The notes below the pieces were generated by a model. That model was not told the origin of the DNA. It ran no database searches and saw nothing but the letters and a program-made list of their open reading frames with translations. A DNA stretch of 64,000 bases. Source: Fasciola hepatica (taxonomy: Eukaryota > Platyhelminthes > Trematoda > Plagiorchiida > Fasciolidae). Position numbers and translations under genes: made by a program. The first letter of the stretch is position 1. Each line of letters begins with the position of its first letter. The stretch is taken from positions 868,001 through 932,000 of the forward strand of contig CANUEZ040000205.1 in the NCBI GenBank assembly GCA_948099385.1. Reading direction: 5' to 3'. Positions 40,043 to 52,433 of the stretch are shown in pieces.

Positions 40043-43000
40043 ACATCGACCGACAAACACACGGACACTACAACAACCGGTGAACCATTGTGAATCGAAC
40101 AACTTAACAACACAAGGCTATCCGAGATGGCTCTCAACGCTTTGTTCAACATCTACACTACATGATATAGCACCCTTCCCAAACTTGCTTCAAATTTGAA
40201 TGGTAAGAACCAGCTTCGCGCACACCGATCGACTCGTATGATGGATGACTTCTCTGTAGGGGCCTAAGTACAACCAACGCATTCCCAAATGAACAACCTA
40301 CACAGCTTCCTCACTATGCATGCAATTGATTAGTAGTACGAGATTAGATCAGATTAGATTAGATTTGTATAATATGATTGATCATGCAGCTTGAACGCTC
40401 AACTGAGCATTGAAATCCATGGAAGCACTGTACAGCTGTTTCATCCTCTAAGAGACTCGACTCATCAGCAGTGGACATCGACCGAGCCCCCACGGGCACT
40501 CCAACAACTGGTGAACCATTGTGAATCGAACAACTTAACAACACAAGGCTATCCGGGATGCCTCTCAACGCATTGTTCAACATCTACACTACATGATATA
40601 GCACCCTTTCCAAACTCGCTTCAAATTTGAATGGTAAGAACCAGCATCGCGCACACCGATCGACTCCTATGATGGATGACTTCTCTGTAGGGGCCTAAGT
40701 ATAACCAACGCATTCCCAAACGAACAACCTACACAGCTTCCTTACTATGCATGCAATTGATTAGTAGTACGAGATTAGATCAGATTAAATGTGTATAATA
40801 AGATTGATCAGGCAAATTGAACGCTCAACTGAGCATTGAAATGGATGGAAGAACTGTACAGCTGTTTCATCCTCTAAGGGATTCGACTCATCAGCAGTGC
40901 ACATCGACCGAGCCCCCACGAACCCTCCAACAACCGGTGAACCATTGTGAATCGAACAACTTACCAACACAAGGCTATCCGGGATGGCTCTCAACGCTTT
41001 GTTCAACATCTACACTACATGATATAGCACCCTTCCCAAACTTGATTCAAATTTTAATGGTAAGAACCAGCTTCGCGCACACCGATCGACTCGTATGATG
41101 GATGACTTATCTGTAGGGGCCTAAGTACAACCAACGCATTCCCAAATGAACAACCTACACAGCTTCCTTACTATGCATGCAATTGATTAGTAGTACGAGA
41201 TTAGATCAGATTAGATTAGATTTGTATAATATGATTAATCATGCAGCTTGAACGCTCAACTGAGCATTGAAATCCATGGAAGCACTGTACAGCTGTTTCA
41301 TCCTCTAAGGGTTTCGACTCATCAGCATTGCACGTCGACCGAGCCCCCACGGGCACTCCAACAACCGGTGAACCATTGTGAATCGAACAACTTAACAACA
41401 CAAGGCTATCCGGGATGGCTATCAACGCTTTGTTCAACATCTACACTACATGATATAGCACCCTTCCCAAACTCGCTTCCAGTTTGAATGGTAAGAACCA
41501 GCTTCGCGCACACCGATCGACTCCTATGATGGATGACTTCTCTGTAGGGGCCTAAGTACAACCAACGCATTCCCAAATGAACAACCTACACAGCTTCCTT
41601 ACTATGCATGCAATTGATTAGTAGTACGAGATTAGATTAGATCAGATTAGATTTGTATAATATGATTGATCATGCAGCTTGAACGCTCAACTGAGCATTG
41701 AAATCCATGGAAGCACTGTACAGCTGTTTCATCCTCTAAGGGACTCGACTCATCAGCAGTGCACATCGACCGAGCCCCCACGGGCACTCCAACAACCGGT
41801 GAACCATTGTGAATCGAACAACTTAACAACACAAGGCTATCCGGGATGGCTCTCAACGCATTGTTCAACATCTACACTACATGATATAGCACCCTTCCCA
41901 AACTCGCTTTAAATTTGAATGGTAAGAACCAGCTTCGCGCACACCGATCGACTCCTATGATGGATGACTTCTCTGTAGGGGCCTAAGTACAACCAACGCA
42001 TTCCCAAATGAACAACCTACACAGCTTCCTTACTATGCATGCAATTGATTAGTAGTACGAGATGAGATCAGATTAGATTAGATTTGTATAATATGATTGA
42101 TCATGCAGCTTGAACGCTCAACTGAGCATTGAAATCCATGGAAGCACTGTACAGCTGTTTCATCCTCTAAGGGACTCGACTCATCAGCAGTGCACATCGA
42201 CCGAGCCCCCACGGGCACTCCAACAACTGGTGAACCATTGTGAATCGAATAACTTAACAACACAAGGCTATCCGGGATGGCTCTCAACGCATTGTTCAAC
42301 ATCTACACTACATGATATAGCACCCTTTCCAAACTCGCTTCAAATTTGAATGGTAAGAACCAGCATCGCGCACACCGATCGACTCCTATGATGGATGACT
42401 TCTCTGTAGGGGCCTAAGTATAACCAACGCATTCCCAAACGAACAACCTACACAGCTTCCTTACTATGCATGCAATTGATTAGTAGTACGAGATTAGATC
42501 AGATTAAATGTGTATAATAAGATTGATCAGGCAAATTGAACGCTCAACTGAGCATTGAAATGGATGGAAGCACTGTACAGCTGTTTCATCCTCTAAGGGA
42601 TTCGACTCATCAGCAGTGCACATCGACCGAGCCCCCACGAACCCTCCAACAACCGGTGAACCATTGTGAATCGAACAACTTACCAACACAAGGCTATCCG
42701 GGATGGCTCTCAACGCTTTGTTCAACATCTACACTACATGATATAGCACCCTTCCCAAACTTGCTTCAAATTTTAATGGTAAGAACCAGCTTCGCGCACA
42801 CCGATCGACTCGTATGATGGATGACTTATCTGTAGGGGCCTAAGTACAACCAACGCATTCCCAAATGAACAACCTACACAGCTTCCTTACTATGCATGCA
42901 ATTGATTAGTAGTACGAGATTAGATCAGATTAGATTAGATTTGTATAATATGATTAATCATGCAGCTTGAACGCTCAACTGAGCATTGAAATCCATGGAA

Positions 43001-45521
43001 GCACTGTACAGCTGTTTCATCCTCTAAGGGTTTCGACTCATCAGCATTGCACGTCGACCGAGCCCCCACGGGCACTCCAACAACCGGTGAACCATTGTGA
43101 ATCGAACAACTTAACAACACAAGGCTATCCGGGATGGCTATCAACGCTTTGTTCAACATCTACACTACATGATATAGCACCCTTCCCAAACTCGCTTCCA
43201 GTTTGAATGGTAAGAACCAGCTTCGCGCACACCGATCGACTCCTATGATGGATGACTTCTCTGTAGGGGCCTAAGTACAACCAACGCATTCCCAAATGAA
43301 CAACCTACACAGCTTCCTTACTATGCATGCAATTGATTAGTAGTACGAGATTAGATTAGATCAGATTAGATTTGTATAATATGATTGATCATGCAGCTTG
43401 AACGCTCAACTGAGCATTGAAATCCATGGAAGCACTGTACAGCTGTTTCATCCTCTAAGGGACTCGACTCATCAGCAGTGCACATCGACCGAGCCCCCAC
43501 GGGCACTCCAACAACCGGTGAACCATTGTGAATCGAACAACTTAACAACACAAGGCTATCCGGGATGGCTCTCAACGCATTGTTCAACATCTACACTACA
43601 TGATATAGCACCCTTCCCAAACTCGCTTCCAGTTTGAATGGTAAGAACCAGCTTCGCGCACACCGATCGACTCCTATGATGGATGACTTCTCTGTAGGGG
43701 CCTAAGTACAACCAACGCATTCCCAAATGAACAACCTACACAGCTTCCTTACTATGCATGCAATTGATTAGTAGTACGAGATTAGATCAGATTAGATTAG
43801 ATTTGTATAATATGATTGATCATGCAGCTTGAACGCTCAACTGAGCATTGAAATCCATGGAAGCACTGTACAGCAGTTTCATCCTCTAAGGGACTCGACT
43901 CATCAGCAGTGCACATCGACCGACAAACACACGGGCACTACAACAACCGGTGAACCATTGTGAATCGAACAACTTAACAACACAAGGCTATCCGGGATGG
44001 CTCTCAACGCTTTGTTCAACATCTACACTACATGATATAGCACCCTTCCCAAACTTGCTTCAAATTTGAATGGTAAGAACCAGCATCGCGCACACCGATC
44101 GACTCCTATGATGGATGACTTCTCTGTAGGGGCCTAAGTACAACCAACGCATTCCCAAATGAACAACCTACACAGCTTCCTTACTATGCATGCAATTGAT
44201 TAGTAGTACGAGATTAGATCAGATTAGATTAGATTTGTATAATATGATTAATCATGCAGCTTGAACGCTCAACTGAGCATTGAAATCCATGGAAGCACTG
44301 TACAGCTGTTTCATCCTCTAAGGGACTCGACTCATCAGCATTGCACATCGACCGAGCCCCCACGGGCACTCCAACAACCGGTGAACCATTGTGAATCGAA
44401 CAACTTAACAACACAAGGCTATCCGGGATGGCTCTCAACGCTTTGTTCAACATCTACACTACATGATATAGCACCCTTCCCAAACTCGCTTCCAGTTTGA
44501 GTGGTAAGAACCAGCTTCGCGCACACCGATCGACTCCTATGATGGATGACTTCTCTGTAGGGGCCTATGTACAACCAACGCATTCCCAAATGAACAACCT
44601 ACACAGCTTCCTTACTATGCATGCAATTGATTAGTAGTACGAGATTAGATTAGATCAGATTAGATTTGTATAATATGATTGATCATGCAGCTTGAACGCT
44701 CAACTGAGCATTGAAATCCATGGAAGCACTGTACAGCTGTTTCATCCTCTAAGGGACTCGACTCATCAGCAGTGCACATCGACCGAGCCCCCACGGGCAC
44801 TCCAACAACCGTTGAACCATTGTGAATCGAACAACTTAACAACACAAGGCTATCCGGGATGGCTCTCAACGCTTTGTTCAACATCTACACTACATGATAT
44901 AGCACCCTTCCCAAACTCGCTTCCAGTTTGAGTGGTATGAACCAGCTTCGCGCACACCGATCGACTCCTATGATGGATGACTTCTCTGTAGGGGCCTATG
45001 TACAACCAACGCATTCCCAAATGAACAACCTACACAGCTTCCTTACTATGCATGCAATTGATTAGTAGTACGAGATTAGATCAGATTAGATTAGATTTGT
45101 ATAATATGATTGATCATGCAGCTTGAACGCTCAACTGAGCATTGAAATGGATGGAAGCACTGTACAGCTGTTTCATCCTCTAATGGACTCGACTCATCAG
45201 CAGTGCACATCGACCGAGCCCCCACGGGCACTACAACAACCGGTGAACCATTGTGAATCGAACAACTTAACAACACAAGGCTATCCGGGATGGCTCTCAA
45301 CGCTTTGTTCAACATCTACACTACATGATATAGCACCGTTCCCAAACTTGCTTCAGATTTGAATGGTAAGAACCAGCTTCGCGCACACCGATCGACTCCT
45401 ATGATGGATGACTTCTCTGTAGGGGCCTAAGTACAACCAACGCATTCCCAAATGAACAACCTACACAGCTTCCTTACTATGCATGCAATTGATTAGTAGT
45501 ACGAGATTAGATCAGATTAGA

Positions 45522-45957
45522 TTAGATTTGTATAATATGATTGATCATGCAGCTTGAACGCCCAATTCAGCGTTGAAGTCCATGGAATCCCTATACAGTT
45601 GTTTCATCCTCTAAGGGACTCGACTCATCAGCAGTGCACATCGACCGAGCCCCCACGGGCACTCCAACAACCGGTGAACCATTGTGAATCGAACCACTTA
45701 ACAACACAAGGCTATCCGGGATGGCTCTCAACGCTTTGTTCAACATCTACACTACATGATATAGCACCCTTCCCAAACTCGCTTCAAATTTGAATGGTAA
45801 GAACCAGCTTCGCGCACACCGATCGACTCCTATGATGGATGACTTCTCTGTAGGGGCCTAAGTACAATCAACGCATTCCCAAATGAACAACCTACACAGC
45901 TTCCTTACTATGCATGCAATTGATTAGTAGTACGAGATTAGATAAGATTAGATTAGA
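45522..45957. repeat. First unit of the zone C subfamily
   Basis: The block between the AT-rich leader and the ribozyme reads CGCCCAATTCAGCGTTGAAG instead of CGCTCAACTGAGCATTGAAA. The change removes a small inverted repeat (GCTCA-AC-TGAGC) of the classical unit and turns one outer stem I G-U pair into G-C. Related units are found at 45958, 46389, 47251, 48975, 49411, 49842, 50704, 52003, 52866, 53728, 54160, 55027, 56321, 57188, 58050, 58486, 58922, 59779 and 62801, none to the left. Confidence 0.8.
45588..45637 (-). ncRNA. Hammerhead with rebuilt stem I 3' strand (weak)
   Basis: The 3' strand of stem I reads UAGGGA instead of CAGUGC, so only G-U, U-A, C-G and one further C-G pair remain, with two mismatches. 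Stem III keeps ACA/UGU with loop AC. The copy at 49041 is identical, at the same place in the eight-unit duplication. The core is intact, but the folded state is doubtful. Confidence 0.7.
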
Positions 45958-46023
45958 TTAGATTTGTATAACATGATTGATCATGAAACTTGAACGCCCA
46001 ATTCAGCGTTGAAGTCCACGGAA

Positions 46024-46073
46024 GCACTGTACAGCAGTTTCATCCTCTAAGGGACTCGACTCATCAGCAGTGC
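46024..46073 (-). ncRNA. Hammerhead with 2-bp stem III (example)
   Basis: The plus strand has CAGCAGTTTC, so stem III reads ACU-GC-UGU and the third pair is U-U, leaving two pairs and a loop of four. The same variant is at 43863, 46455, 49477, 49908, 51637, 53363, 54657 and 56818, all in the right third. Natural hammerheads with 2-bp stem III exist, usually acting as dimers, so activity is not excluded. Confidence 0.8.
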
Positions 46074-47316
46074 ACATCGACCGAGCCCCCACGGGCACTC
46101 CAACAACCGGTGAACCATTGTGAATCGAACAACCTAGCAACACAAGGCTATCCGGGATGGCTCTCAACGCATTGTTCAACATCTACACTACATGATATAG
46201 CACCCTTCCCAAACTCGCTTTAAATTTGAATGGTAAGAACCAGCTTCGCGCACACCGATCCACTCCTATGATGGATGACTTCCCTGTAGGGGCCTAAGTA
46301 CAACCAACGCATTCACAAATGAACAACCTACACAGCTTCCTTACTATGCATGCAATTGATTAGTAGTACGAGATTAGATCAGATTAGATTAGATTTGTAT
46401 AATATGATTGATCATGCAACTTGAACGCCCAATTCAGCTTTGAAGTCCACGGAAGCACTGTACAGCAGTTTCATCCTCTAAGGGACTCGACTCATCAGCA
46501 GTGCACATCGACCGAGCCCCCACGGGCACTCGAACAACCGGTGAACCATTGTGAATCGAACAACTTAACAACACAAGGCTATCCGGGATGGCTCTCAACG
46601 CTTTGTTCAACATCTACAATACATGATATAGCACCGTTCCCAAACTCGCTTTAAATTTGAATGGTAAGAACCAGCTTCGCGCACACCGATCTACTCCTAT
46701 GATGGATGACTTCTCTGTAGGGGCCTAAGTACAACCAACGCATTCCCAAATGAACAACCTACACAGCTTCCTTACTATGCATGCAATTGATTAGTAGTAC
46801 GAGATGAGATCAGATTAGATTAGATTTGTATAATATGATTGATCATGCAGCTTGAACGCTCAACTGAGCATTGAAATCCATGGAAGCACTGTACAGCTGT
46901 TTCATCCTCTAAGGGACTCGACTCATCAGCAGTGCACATCGACCGAGCCCCCACGGGCACTCCAACAACTGGTGAACCATTGTGAATCGAACAACTTAAC
47001 AACACAAGGCTATCCGGGATGGCTCTCAACGCTTTGTTCAACATCTACACTACATGATATAGCACCGTTCCCAAACTCGCTTCAAATTTGAATGGTAAGA
47101 ACCAGCTTCGCGCACACCGATCGACTCCTATGATGGATGACTTCTCTGTAGGGGCCTAAGTACAACCAACGCATTCCCAAATGAACAACCTACACAGCTT
47201 CCTTACTATGCATGCAATTGATTAGTAGTACGAGATTAGATCAGATTAGATTAGATTTGTATAGCATGATTGATCATGAAACTTGAACGCCCAATTCACC
47301 GTTGAAATCCATGGAA

Positions 47317-47366
47317 GCACTAAACAGCTGTTTCATCCTCTAAGGGACTCGACTCATCAGCAGTGC
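47317..47366 (-). ncRNA. Hammerhead with GUU cleavage triplet (example)
   Basis: The plus strand reads CACTAAACAG, so nucleotide 17 is U and the first stem I pair becomes G-U. H17 may be A, C or U, so the copy remains formally competent. The same form is at 50770, 52932 and 56387. Confidence 0.8.
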
Positions 47367-50300
47367 ACATCGACCGAGCCCCCACGGGCACTCCAACAAC
47401 TGGTGAACCATTGTGAATCGAACAACTTAACAACACAAGGCTATCCGGCATGGTTCTCAACGCATTGTTCAACATCTACACTACATGATATAGCACCCTT
47501 CCCAAACTCGCTTCAAATTTGAATGGTAAGAACCAGCTTCGCGCACACCGATCGACTCCTATGATGGATGACTTCTCTGTAGGGGCCTAAGTACAACCAA
47601 CGCATTCCCAAATGAACAACCTACACAGCTTCCTTACTATGCATGCAATTGATTAGTAGTACGAGATTAGATCAGATTAGATTAGATTTGTATAATATGA
47701 TTAATCATGCAGCTTGAACGCTCAACTGAGCATTGAAATCCATGGAAGCACTGTACAGCTGTTTCATCCTCTAAGGGACTCGACTCATCAGCATTGCACA
47801 TCGACCGAGCCCCCACGGGCACTCCAACAACCGGTGAACCATTGTGAATCGAACAACTTAACAACACAAGGCTATCCGGGATGGCTCTCAACGCTTTGTT
47901 CAACATCTACACTACATGATATAGCACCCTTCCCAAACTCGCTTCCAGTTTGTGTGGTAAGAACCAGCTTCGCGCACACCGATCGACTCCTATGATGGAT
48001 GACTTCTCTGTAGGGGCCTATGTACAACCAACGCATTCCCAAATGAACAACCTACACAGCTTCCTTACTATGCATGCAATTGATTAGTAGTACGAGATTA
48101 GATTAGATCAGATTAGATTTGTATAATATGATTGATCATGCAGCTTGAACGCTCAACTGAGCATTGAAATCCATGGAAGCACTGTACAGCTGTTTCATCC
48201 TCTAAGGGACTCGACTCATCAGCAGTGCACATCGACCGAGCCCCCACGGGCACTCCAACAACCGTTGAACCATTGTGAATCGAACAACTTAACAACACAA
48301 GGCTATCCGGGATGGCTCTCAACGCTTTGTTCAACATCTACACTACATGATATAGCACCCTTCCCAAACTCGCTTCCAGTTTGAGTGGTAAGAACCAGCT
48401 TCGCGCACACCGATCGACTCCTATGATGGATGACTTCTCTGTAGGGGCCTATGTACAACCAACGCATTCCCAAATGAACAACCTACACAGCTTCCTTACT
48501 ATGCATGCAATTGATTAGTAGTACGAGATTAGATCAGATTAGATTAGATTTGTATAATATGATTGATCATGCAGCTTGAACGCTCAACTGAGCATGGAAA
48601 TCCATGGAAGCACTGTACAGCTGTTTCATCCTCTAATGGACTCGACTCATCAGCAGTGCACATCGACCGAGCCCCCACGGGCACTACAACAACCGGTGAA
48701 CCATTGTGAATCGAACAACTTAACAACACAAGGCTATCCGGGATGGCTCTCAACGCTTTGTTCAACATCTACACTAGATGATATAGCAACCTTCCCAAAC
48801 TTGCTTCAGATTTGAATGGTAAGAACCAGCTTCGCGCACATCGATCGACTCCTATGATGGATGACTTCTCTGTTGGGGCCTAAGTACAACCAACGCATTC
48901 CCAAATGAACAACCTACACAGCTTCCTTACTATGCATGCAATTGATTAGTAGTACGAGATTAGATCAGATTAGATTAGATTTGTATAATATGATTGATCA
49001 TGCAGCTTGAACGCCCAATTCAGCGTTGAAGTCCATGGAATCCCTATACAGTTGTTTCATCCTCTAAGGGACTCGACTCATCAGCAGTGCACATCGACCG
49101 AGCCCCCACGGGCACTCCAACAACCGGTGAACCATTGTGAATCGAACCACTTAACAACACAAGGCTATCCGGGATGGCTCTCAACGCTTTGTTCAACATC
49201 TACACTACATGATATAGCACCCTTCCCAAACTCGCTTCAAATTTGAATGGTAAGAACCAGCTTCGCGCACACCGATCGACTCCTATGATGGATGACTTCT
49301 CTGTAGGGGCCTAAGTACAATCAACGCATTCCCAAATGAACAACCTACACAGCTTCCTTACTATGCATGCAATTGATTAGTAGTACGAGATTAGATAAGA
49401 TTAGATTAGATTAGATTTGTATAACATGATTGATCATGAAACTTGAACGCCCAATTCAGCGTTGAAGTCCACGGAAGCACTGTACAGCAGTTTCATCCTC
49501 TAAGGGACTCGACTCATCAGCAGTGCACATCGACCGAGCCCCCACGGGCACTCCAACAACCGGTGAACCATTGTGAATCGAACAACCTAGCAACACAAGG
49601 CTATCCGGGATGGCTCTCAACGCATTGTTCAACATCTACACTACATGATATAGCACCCTTCCCAAACTCGCTTCAAATTTGAATGGTAAGAACCAGCTTC
49701 GCGCACACCGATCCACTCCTATGATGGATGACTTCCCTGTAGGGGCCTAAGTACAACCAACGCATTCACAAATGAACAACCTACACAGCTTCCTTACTAT
49801 GCATGCAATTGATTAGTAGTACGAGATTAGATCAGATTAGATTAGATTTGTATAATATGATTGATCATGCAACTTGAACGCCCAATTCAGCTTTGAAGTC
49901 CACGGAAGCACTGTACAGCAGTTTCATCCTCTAAGGGACTCGACTCATCAGCAGTGCACATCGACCGAGCCCCCACGGGCACTCGAACAACCGGTGAACC
50001 ATTGTGAATCGAACAACTTAACAACACAAGGCTATCCGGGATGGCTCTCAACGCTTTGTTCAACATCTACAATACATGATATAGCACCCTTCCCAAACTC
50101 GCTTCAAATTTGAATGGTAAGAACCAGCTTCGCGCACACCGATCTACTCCTATGATGGATGACTTCTCTGTAGGGGCCTAAGTACAACCAACGCATTCCC
50201 AAATGAACAACCTACACAGCTTCCTTACTATGCATGCAATTGATTAGTAGTACGAGATTAGATTAGATTAGATTAGATTTGTATAATATGATTGATCATG

Positions 50301-52433
50301 CAGCTTGAACGCTCAACTGAGCATTGAAATCCATGGAAGCACTGTACAGCTGTTTCATCCTCTAAGGGACTCGACTCATCAGCAGTGCACATCGACCGAG
50401 CCCCCACGGGCACTCCAACAACTGGTGAACCATTGTGAATCGAACAACTTAACAACACAAGGCTATCCGGGATGGCTCTCAACGCTTTGTTCAACATCTA
50501 CACTACATGATATAGCACCGTTCCCAAACTCGCTTCAAATTTGAATGGTAAGAACCAGCTTCGCGCACACCGATCGACTCCTATGATGGATGACTTCTCT
50601 GTAGGGGCCTAAGTACAACCAACGCATTCCCAAATGAACAACCTACACAGCTTCCTTACTATGCATGCAATTGATTAGTAGTACGAGATTAGATCAGATT
50701 AGATTAGATTTGTATAATATGATTGATCATGAAACTTGAACGCCCAATTCACCGTTGAAATCCATGGAAGCACTAAACAGCTGTTTCATCCTCTAAGTGA
50801 TTCGACTCATCAGCAGTGCACATCGACCGAGCCCCCACGGGCACTCCAACAACTGGTGAACCATTGTGAATCGAACAACTTAACAACACAAGGCTATCCG
50901 GCATGGTTCTCAACGCATTGTTCAACATCTACACTACATGATATAGCACCCTTCCCAAACTCGCTTCAAATTTGAATGGTAAGAACCAGCTTCGCGCACA
51001 CCGATCGACTCCTATGATGGATGACTTCTCTGTAGGGGCCTAAGTACAACCAACGCATTCCCAAATGAACAACCTACACAGCTTCCTTACTATGCATGCA
51101 ATTGATTAGTAGTACGAGATTAGATTAGATTAGATTAGATTAGATTTGTATAATATGATTGATCATGCAGCTTGAACGCTCAACTGAGCATTGAAATCCA
51201 TGGAAGCACTGTACAGCTGTTTCATCCTCTAAGGGACTCGACTCATCAGCAGTGCACATCGACCGAGCCCCCACGGGCACTCCAACAACTGGTGAACCAT
51301 TGTGAATCGAACAACTTAACAACACAAGGCTATCCGGGATGGCTCTCAACGCTTTGTTCAACATCTACACTACATGATATAGCACCGTTCCCAAACTCGC
51401 TTCAAATTTGAATGGTAAGAACCAGCTTCGCAAACACCGATCGACTCCTATGATGGATGACTTCTCTGTAGTGGCCTAAGTACAACCAACGCATTCCCAA
51501 ATGAACAACCTACACAGCTTCCTTACTATGCATGCAATTGATTAGTAGTACGAGATTAGATCAGATTAGATTAGATTTGTATAATATGATTGATCATGCA
51601 GCTTGAACGCTCAACTGAGCATTGAAATCCATGGAAGCACTGTACAGCAGTTTCATCCTCTAACGGAACTCGACTCATCAGCAGTGCACATCGACCGATG
51701 CCCCACGGGCACTCCAACAACTGGTGAACCATTGTGAATCGAACAACTTAACAACACAAGGCTATCCGGGATGGTTCTCAACGCATTGTTCAACATCTAC
51801 ACTACATGATATAGCACCCTTCCCAAACTCGCTTCAAATTTGAATGGTAAGAACCAGCTTCGCGCACACCGATCGACTCCTATGATGGATGACTTCTCTG
51901 TTGGGGCCTAAGTACAATCAACGCATTCCCAAATGAACAACCTACACAGCTTCCTTACTATGCATGCAATTGATTAGTAGTACGAGATTAGATTAGATTA
52001 GATTAGATTTGTATAATATGATTGATCATGCAGCTTGAACGCCCAATTCAGCGTTGAAGTCCATGGAAGCACTGTACAGCTGTTTCATCCTCTTAGGGAC
52101 TCGACTCATCAGCAGTGCACATCGACCGAGCCCCCACGGGCACTCCAACAACTGGTGAACCATTGTGAATCGATCAACTTAACAACACAAGGCTATCCGG
52201 GATGGCTCTCAACGCTTTGTTCAACATCTACACTACATGATATAGCACCCTTCCCAAACTCGCTTCCAGTTTGTGTGGTAAGAACCAGCTTCGCGCACAC
52301 CGATCGACTCCTATGATGGATGACTTCTCTGTAGGGGCCTAAGTACAACCAACGCATTCCCAAATGAACAACCTACACAGCTTCTTTACTATGCATGCAA
52401 TTGATTGGTAGTACGAGATTAGATCAGATTAGA

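Larger units (their letters stand above)
37345..42503. repeat. Six-unit higher-order repeat, two copies
   Basis: Units at 37345, 37777, 38203, 38634, 39065 and 39496 match those at 39927, 40359, 40785, 41216, 41647 and 42078, each 2582 bp apart. Diagnostic states are the G5A ribozyme, the ATGGATGG unit with TTACCAACAC, and the GGGTTTCG/CATTGCACGTCG unit. Units at 42504, 42935 and 43366 begin a further copy at four-unit (1719 bp) spacing, so the amplification was repeated with a different register. Confidence 0.88.
44229..51139. repeat. Eight-unit higher-order repeat, two copies
   Basis: The block 44229-47681 (3453 bp) is duplicated at 47682-51139 (3458 bp), unit by unit. Diagnostic pairs include GAAGTCCATGGAATCCC (45588 and 49041), CTAGCAACAC with TTCCCTG, CAGCTTTGAAG, and GGCATGGTTCTC. 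Differences are few: GTATGAACC against GTAAGAACC, GATGATATAGCAACC in the second copy only, and one GATTA unit. Confidence 0.92.
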
